Positions 4,911-7,871 of a stretch of DNA of 7,871 nt are shown piece by piece. The notes under the pieces were generated by a model, which ran no database searches, was not told where the DNA came from, and saw only the letters and a program-made list of their open reading frames with translations. The DNA comes from Armatimonadota bacterium (GTDB taxonomy: Bacteria > Armatimonadota > UBA10988 > DTZQ01). Each line of letters starts with the position of its first letter. Position 1 is the first letter of the stretch. The DNA lies in NCBI GenBank assembly GCA_012961305.1, contig DTZQ01000269.1, forward strand, positions 1 to 7,871, read 5' to 3'. The position numbers and the translations under genes were made by a program.

Positions 4911-7673
4911 TCAAGTGTAGTACGTTTCCACCACCTGCGCACAGCGCGCGCAGAGGGTCGGATGGCGGGGGTTCACTCCCACCTCCTCGTACACCACCCA
5001 ACACCGCTCGCATTTCTGACCGGGGGCTTGGCGAACCTCTATGGCAATCTCTCCGGGCCTTCCGGCAACCACCTCCACCCGGGACACGATGAAGAACTTG
5101 GGCAGGAAATCCGCATAGCGCTGGGCCAGGTCGTAATCTGGCTGGCCCAGGGTCAGCCTCACCGCCGCCTCCAATGGCTGCCTGACCCGCTTCTCCGTGA
5201 CCGCTTTTTCGATTTCATCGTAGGCCCAGTCCCGCAACTGGAACAGGCGGGCGAAATCTCCCGCCAGCAGTTCGTCGCGCCGCTCCGGGCAGAGCGCAGG
5301 CAAGTCGGTCAAATGGACGCTTTCCTCTTCCACCTCGGGAAGCAACTGCCATACCTCTTCCGTGGTGAACACCAGGATGGGCGCCAGCAGTTTGGCCAAA
5401 GTCACCGCCAATTCATAGAGCACCGTTTGGGCCGCCCGGCGAGCCAGACCGTCCGGGGCCCCGCAGTAGAGTTCGTCCTTGAGGATGTCCAAATAACCCG
5501 CGCTCAGGGTGAGGCTGCAGAAATTGTGTCCGGCGTGGTAGATGCGCGAGTAGTTGAACTCCCGATAGGCGCTCAGCACTTTCTCCTTCAACTCCTCCAA
5601 CGCGTGCAGCACCCACCGCTCCAAGGGGGGCATCTGCTCAAAGGGCACCGCGTCGCGGGAGGGCACAAAATCGTGCAAGTTGCCCAACAGGAATCGGAAA
5701 GTGTTGCGAATGCGTCGGTAGGCATCGGCCACGCGTTTGAGGATTTCGTCGCCGATGCGCACGTCCAGGGTGTAGTCCGTGCTGGCCACCCACAGGCGCA
5801 GGACATCCGCCCCGTAGTCTTTAATCAGGTCCAACGGCGAAATGACGTTGCCCCGCGACTTGTGCATGGCCCGGCCCTCCTGGTCCAACACAAACCCGTG
5901 GGTGATAACCGTTTTGTACGGGGCTCGCCCGTCCACTCCCACGCTCACCATCAGCGACGAGTTGAACCAGCCCCGATGCTGGTCGGAGCCCTCCAGATAA
6001 ACTTCCACCGGCCGCTCCGCGGGGGGATAAACTACCTGATGGGTGGAGCCGGAATCGAACCACACATCCAGAATGTCGGTCTCCTTGGTGAACTTCGTTC
6101 CCCCACACTTCGCACAGCGGTAGTCGGGCGGTAGAATCTCTTTGGCGGGCACCTCGAACCAGGCGTCTGAACCCCGTTCGCGCACCAAGCGGACGACTGC
6201 CTCCAGGGTCGCCTCCTCCAAGGCCACTTCGCCACAGGCCTCACAGTAGAACACGGGAATGCCCACTCCCCAGGCTCGCTGGCGGGAGAGACACCAATCG
6301 GGCCGTTGGGACACCATGGCTGTGATGCGAGCGGCTCCCTCTGGCGGCACCCATTGTACCTTTTGGATTTCCTCTAAAGCCACCTCCCGGTGCGTGCGGT
6401 TGGCCGAGACGTGGTCAATGTTCATGAACCACTGCACCGTAGCCCGGAAAATGACTGGCTGGTGGCATCGCCAGCAATGGGGATAATTGTGCACAAAATC
6501 CCCTTCATACAGCAGGGCTCCGACCTCCGCCAGCCACTTGTTCACCTCTGGATTGGCCTCGAACACGAACTTGCCTGCCAGCCGTTCTCCCACTTCGGCG
6601 GTGAAACGCCCGTGGTCGTCCACGGGGGAGAGAACGGGCAGTCCGTACTTCTGGCCGGTCTCGAAGTCCTCTTTGCCGTGCCCGGGGGCGGTGTGCACGC
6701 AGCCAGTACCCGCTTCCAAGTCCACGTACTCCGCCAGCACCAGCGGCGAATCACGCCCATAGAGGGGATGGCGGCAAACTACGCCCTCCAAATCGCGCCC
6801 GGAGAGGGTCTGCACCACCTCCACCCGGCCCCAGCCCAGAGTGAAGGCCACCACCGCTTGCAATCCCTGGGCCACCAAGTAATGCCGCCCGTTGTGGGCT
6901 AAGAGGTTGTAGGCGAACTCCGGATGCACGGCAATGGCCAGGTTCGCCGGAATCGTCCAGGGGGTAGTCGTCCAGATGACCACTTCGGTGCGGGCAGGGT
7001 CAGGCAACACTCCCCGCGGGTCGGCCTTGACGGGAAAGGCCACGTAGATGGAAGGAGAGGCTTTGTCCTCGTATTCGATTTCCGCCTCGGCCAGCGCGGT
7101 GACGCAGTTGGGACACCAATGGATGACCTTCAACCCCCGATAAATATAGCCCTTGCGGGCCAGAGCGGCGAAAACCTCCACGATGCCAGCCTCAAATTGG
7201 GGAGACATGGTTAGGTAGGGATGCTCCCAGTCCCCGCGCACGCCCAAACGCTGGAACTCTTCCGCCTGGACCTGTACCCAGTGGGCCGCATATTGGCGAC
7301 ATTCCCGGCGCAGGGTTAGGCGGTCTGCTTCCCGACCCTGACGGCGCAGGTTTTCGCTGACCTGATATTCAATGGGCAGGCCGTGGTTGTCCCAGCCAGG
7401 CACGAACGGCGCGTAATAGCCGGCCATCTGGTGAGAGCGCACCACAAAGTCCTTCAGAACTTTGTTCAGCAGATGGCCACAGTGGATGTGCAAGTTCGAG
7501 TATGGCGGGCCGTCATGCAACTCGAAGCGCGGACAGCCCCGGCGCCGGGCTAATGACTTTTCGTAAATGCGCCGTTCCTGCCAGAACTTCAACCACTGGG
7601 GTTCCCGCTGCGGCAGGTTCGCCCGCTGCGGAAACGGTGTCTGGGGTAAAAGCACCGTTTGGCGATACTCCAT
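4911..7673 (-). CDS. ileS: Isoleucyl-tRNA synthetase
   Basis: IleRS charges tRNA-Ile with isoleucine and edits misactivated valine. The protein is complete at 920 residues, close to the usual bacterial type-1 length. Domains in order: N-terminal segment; class-I catalytic core with the HIGH motif at 64-67 reading HCGH; WCPNC zinc-type pair (Cys187/190); CP1 editing domain with TTTPWTIPAN (235-244) and HTAPGHGKEDF; a Cys477/480 plus Cys520/523 finger; DILDVWFDSGS; the KMSKS loop reading MHKSR at 603-607; the anticodon-binding helical domain; and a C-terminal zinc finger with Cys888/891 and Cys908/911. The C-terminal finger marks the bacterial form. ATG 7673 is preceded by GAGGG ten bases upstream and by a T-box leader that ends about 22 nt before it. 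HCGH and MHKSR depart from the textbook motifs, but the catalytic His, Gly and second Lys are kept. No frameshift is seen. Confidence 0.98.
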   Translation of the reverse strand: MEYRQTVLLPQTPFPQRANLPQREPQWLKFWQERRIYEKSLARRRGCPRFELHDGPPYSNLHIHCGHLLNKVLKDFVVRSHQMAGYYAPFVPGWDNHGLPIEYQVSENLRRQGREADRLTLRRECRQYAAHWVQVQAEEFQRLGVRGDWEHPYLTMSPQFEAGIVEVFAALARKGYIYRGLKVIHWCPNCVTALAEAEIEYEDKASPSIYVAFPVKADPRGVLPDPARTEVVIWTTTPWTIPANLAIAVHPEFAYNLLAHNGRHYLVAQGLQAVVAFTLGWGRVEVVQTLSGRDLEGVVCRHPLYGRDSPLVLAEYVDLEAGTGCVHTAPGHGKEDFETGQKYGLPVLSPVDDHGRFTAEVGERLAGKFVFEANPEVNKWLAEVGALLYEGDFVHNYPHCWRCHQPVIFRATVQWFMNIDHVSANRTHREVALEEIQKVQWVPPEGAARITAMVSQRPDWCLSRQRAWGVGIPVFYCEACGEVALEEATLEAVVRLVRERGSDAWFEVPAKEILPPDYRCAKCGGTKFTKETDILDVWFDSGSTHQVVYPPAERPVEVYLEGSDQHRGWFNSSLMVSVGVDGRAPYKTVITHGFVLDQEGRAMHKSRGNVISPLDLIKDYGADVLRLWVASTDYTLDVRIGDEILKRVADAYRRIRNTFRFLLGNLHDFVPSRDAVPFEQMPPLERWVLHALEELKEKVLSAYREFNYSRIYHAGHNFCSLTLSAGYLDILKDELYCGAPDGLARRAAQTVLYELAVTLAKLLAPILVFTTEEVWQLLPEVEEESVHLTDLPALCPERRDELLAGDFARLFQLRDWAYDEIEKAVTEKRVRQPLEAAVRLTLGQPDYDLAQRYADFLPKFFIVSRVEVVAGRPGEIAIEVRQAPGQKCERCWVVYEEVGVNPRHPTLCARCAQVVETYYT

Positions 7674-7694
7674 GGCTGACTTTCCCTCGAGCGC

Positions 7695-7730
7695 AAAACA
7701 AAAAACCTTCCGCCATAGAGACGGAAGGTT
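7695..7730 (-). terminator. Intrinsic terminator of the ileS T-box leader
   Basis: On the minus strand AACCTTCCG (7730-7722) pairs perfectly with CGGAAGGTT (7712-7704) around a 9-base loop. A T-run broken by a single G (down to 7695) follows. This is a textbook rho-independent terminator. It shares bases 7716-7730 with the T-box antiterminator, so only one can form. It lies about 22 nt before the ileS start, so the default state is premature termination. Confidence 0.95.
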
Positions 7731-7750
7731 GCTTCCGCGGTACCACTCTA
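7716..7750 (-). promoter_or_regulatory. T-box motif and antiterminator of the ileS leader
   Basis: The minus strand reads AGAGTGGTACCGCGG at 7749-7735, a clear version of the T-box consensus AGGGTGGNACCGCG. The UGGU bulge (7745-7742) would pair with the ACCA end of an uncharged tRNA; its fourth base suits a tRNA with discriminator A, as tRNA-Ile has. TAGAG (7750-7746) pairs with CTCTA (7720-7716), and GCGG with CCGT closes the upper helix, giving the standard bulged antiterminator. Pairing uses the left arm of the terminator, so tRNA binding allows read-through. Confidence 0.93.
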
Positions 7751-7753
7751 CTT

Positions 7754-7784
7754 GGTCGGCACACGGCCTTAGCCCCGTCCGACC
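7754..7784 (-). other. Stem III hairpin of the T-box leader
   Basis: GGTCGG (7784-7779) pairs with CCGACC (7759-7754), and ACGG (7778-7775) pairs with CCGT (7766-7763), leaving a 3-base bulge and an 8-base loop. A hairpin in this position, three to four bases before the antiterminator, is the standard stem III that stacks under the T-box domain. Confidence 0.75.
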
Positions 7785-7792
7785 CTCTCAGT

Positions 7793-7827
7793 CCGGCACG
7801 GCTGAGGTACAACCTCCGCGATGCCGG
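7793..7827 (-). other. Leader hairpin upstream of stem III
   Basis: CCGGCA (7827-7822) pairs with TGCCGG (7798-7793), and an inner GAGG (7816-7813) pairs with CCTC (7807-7804). An asymmetric internal loop lies between the two stems, and the apical loop is five bases. It probably belongs to the stem II region of the T-box leader. The name of the stem is inference because the 5' part of the leader is missing. Confidence 0.55.
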
Positions 7828-7871
7828 CTCCCTTCTAACGGCAGGAGACCCGACCTAACCTACTGCAGGGA

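Larger units (their letters stand above)
7704..7871 (-). promoter_or_regulatory. T-box riboswitch leader of ileS, 3' part (5' part beyond window)
   Basis: This untranslated leader senses uncharged tRNA and controls ileS by transcription antitermination. Visible in 5'-3' order on the minus strand are: an AGTAGG...CCGTTA segment (7866-7837) resembling the stem II/IIA-B region of many T-boxes; a hairpin at 7827-7793; a stem III hairpin at 7784-7754; the T-box and antiterminator; and the terminator. The Stem I domain with the specifier codon and AG-bulge is not recognisable here and most likely lies to the right of the window, as must the promoter. Isoleucine specificity is thus taken from the downstream gene and the UGGU bulge, not from a seen codon. 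Confidence 0.9.

Noticed and set aside
4962..6134. 390-codon open frame on the plus strand
   Set aside because: It is entirely antisense to ileS, whose motifs and zinc cysteines are intact; the composition is that of a mirror frame.
7786..7791. CTGAGA on the minus strand, a motif seen in TPP riboswitches
   Set aside because: The other conserved TPP elements are absent and it sits between two T-box leader hairpins.
7820..7822. ATC triplet on the minus strand as a possible T-box specifier
   Set aside because: The surroundings do not look like a specifier loop and it falls in the stem II region; the true specifier is probably outside the window.
7502..7858. 118-codon plus-strand and 99-codon minus-strand open frames
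   Set aside because: They overlap the ileS start and the T-box leader, whose RNA structure explains the sequence.

Overview
The window is ordinary bacterial chromosome, G+C-rich by eye, carrying an iron-uptake operon, a short sugar/polyol-type operon and a T-box-controlled isoleucyl-tRNA synthetase gene. A transcription-terminating T-box leader, strong AGGAGG ribosome sites and a consensus sigma-70 promoter fit Firmicutes or another T-box-bearing phylum such as Chloroflexota. The sequence alone does not settle the phylum. Dependence on ferrous-iron uptake (Feo) suggests an anaerobic or microaerobic life, but this is inference.

Layout. (1) Positions 1-2091, minus strand: promoter and operator, then fur, feoA and feoB (feoB runs off the left edge). 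A perfect TTGACA-17-TATAAT promoter is followed by a 23-bp near-perfect palindrome that sits over the expected transcription start. This looks like a Fur-family operator and suggests that the first gene of the operon represses the whole unit. (2) Positions 2323-4851, plus strand: a Gfo/Idh/MocA oxidoreductase very like YdgJ/IolW scyllo-inositol dehydrogenases, a TIM-barrel sugar isomerase/epimerase of the IolE/IolI type, and a DUF456 membrane protein. All three have strong Shine-Dalgarno sites, with gaps of 42 and 69 nt. The first two probably act on the same sugar or cyclitol. The link of the membrane protein to them is by position only. (3) Positions 4911-7871, minus strand: ileS, complete at 920 codons, preceded by the 3' part of a T-box riboswitch with a T-box motif, a UGGU tRNA-acceptor bulge and mutually exclusive antiterminator and terminator. 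Its specifier stem lies beyond the right edge.

How the genes work together. Fur senses metal and controls FeoA/FeoB Fe2+ import. The plus-strand unit probably interconverts a sugar or cyclitol. Uncharged tRNA-Ile switches on ileS. I found no mobile element, CRISPR array, phage gene, tRNA or rRNA, and no convincing undescribed system. The points most worth a second look are the fur operator, the altered regulatory metal site of the Fur protein, the unusual signature motifs of IleRS, and the altered metal-ligand positions of the isomerase.
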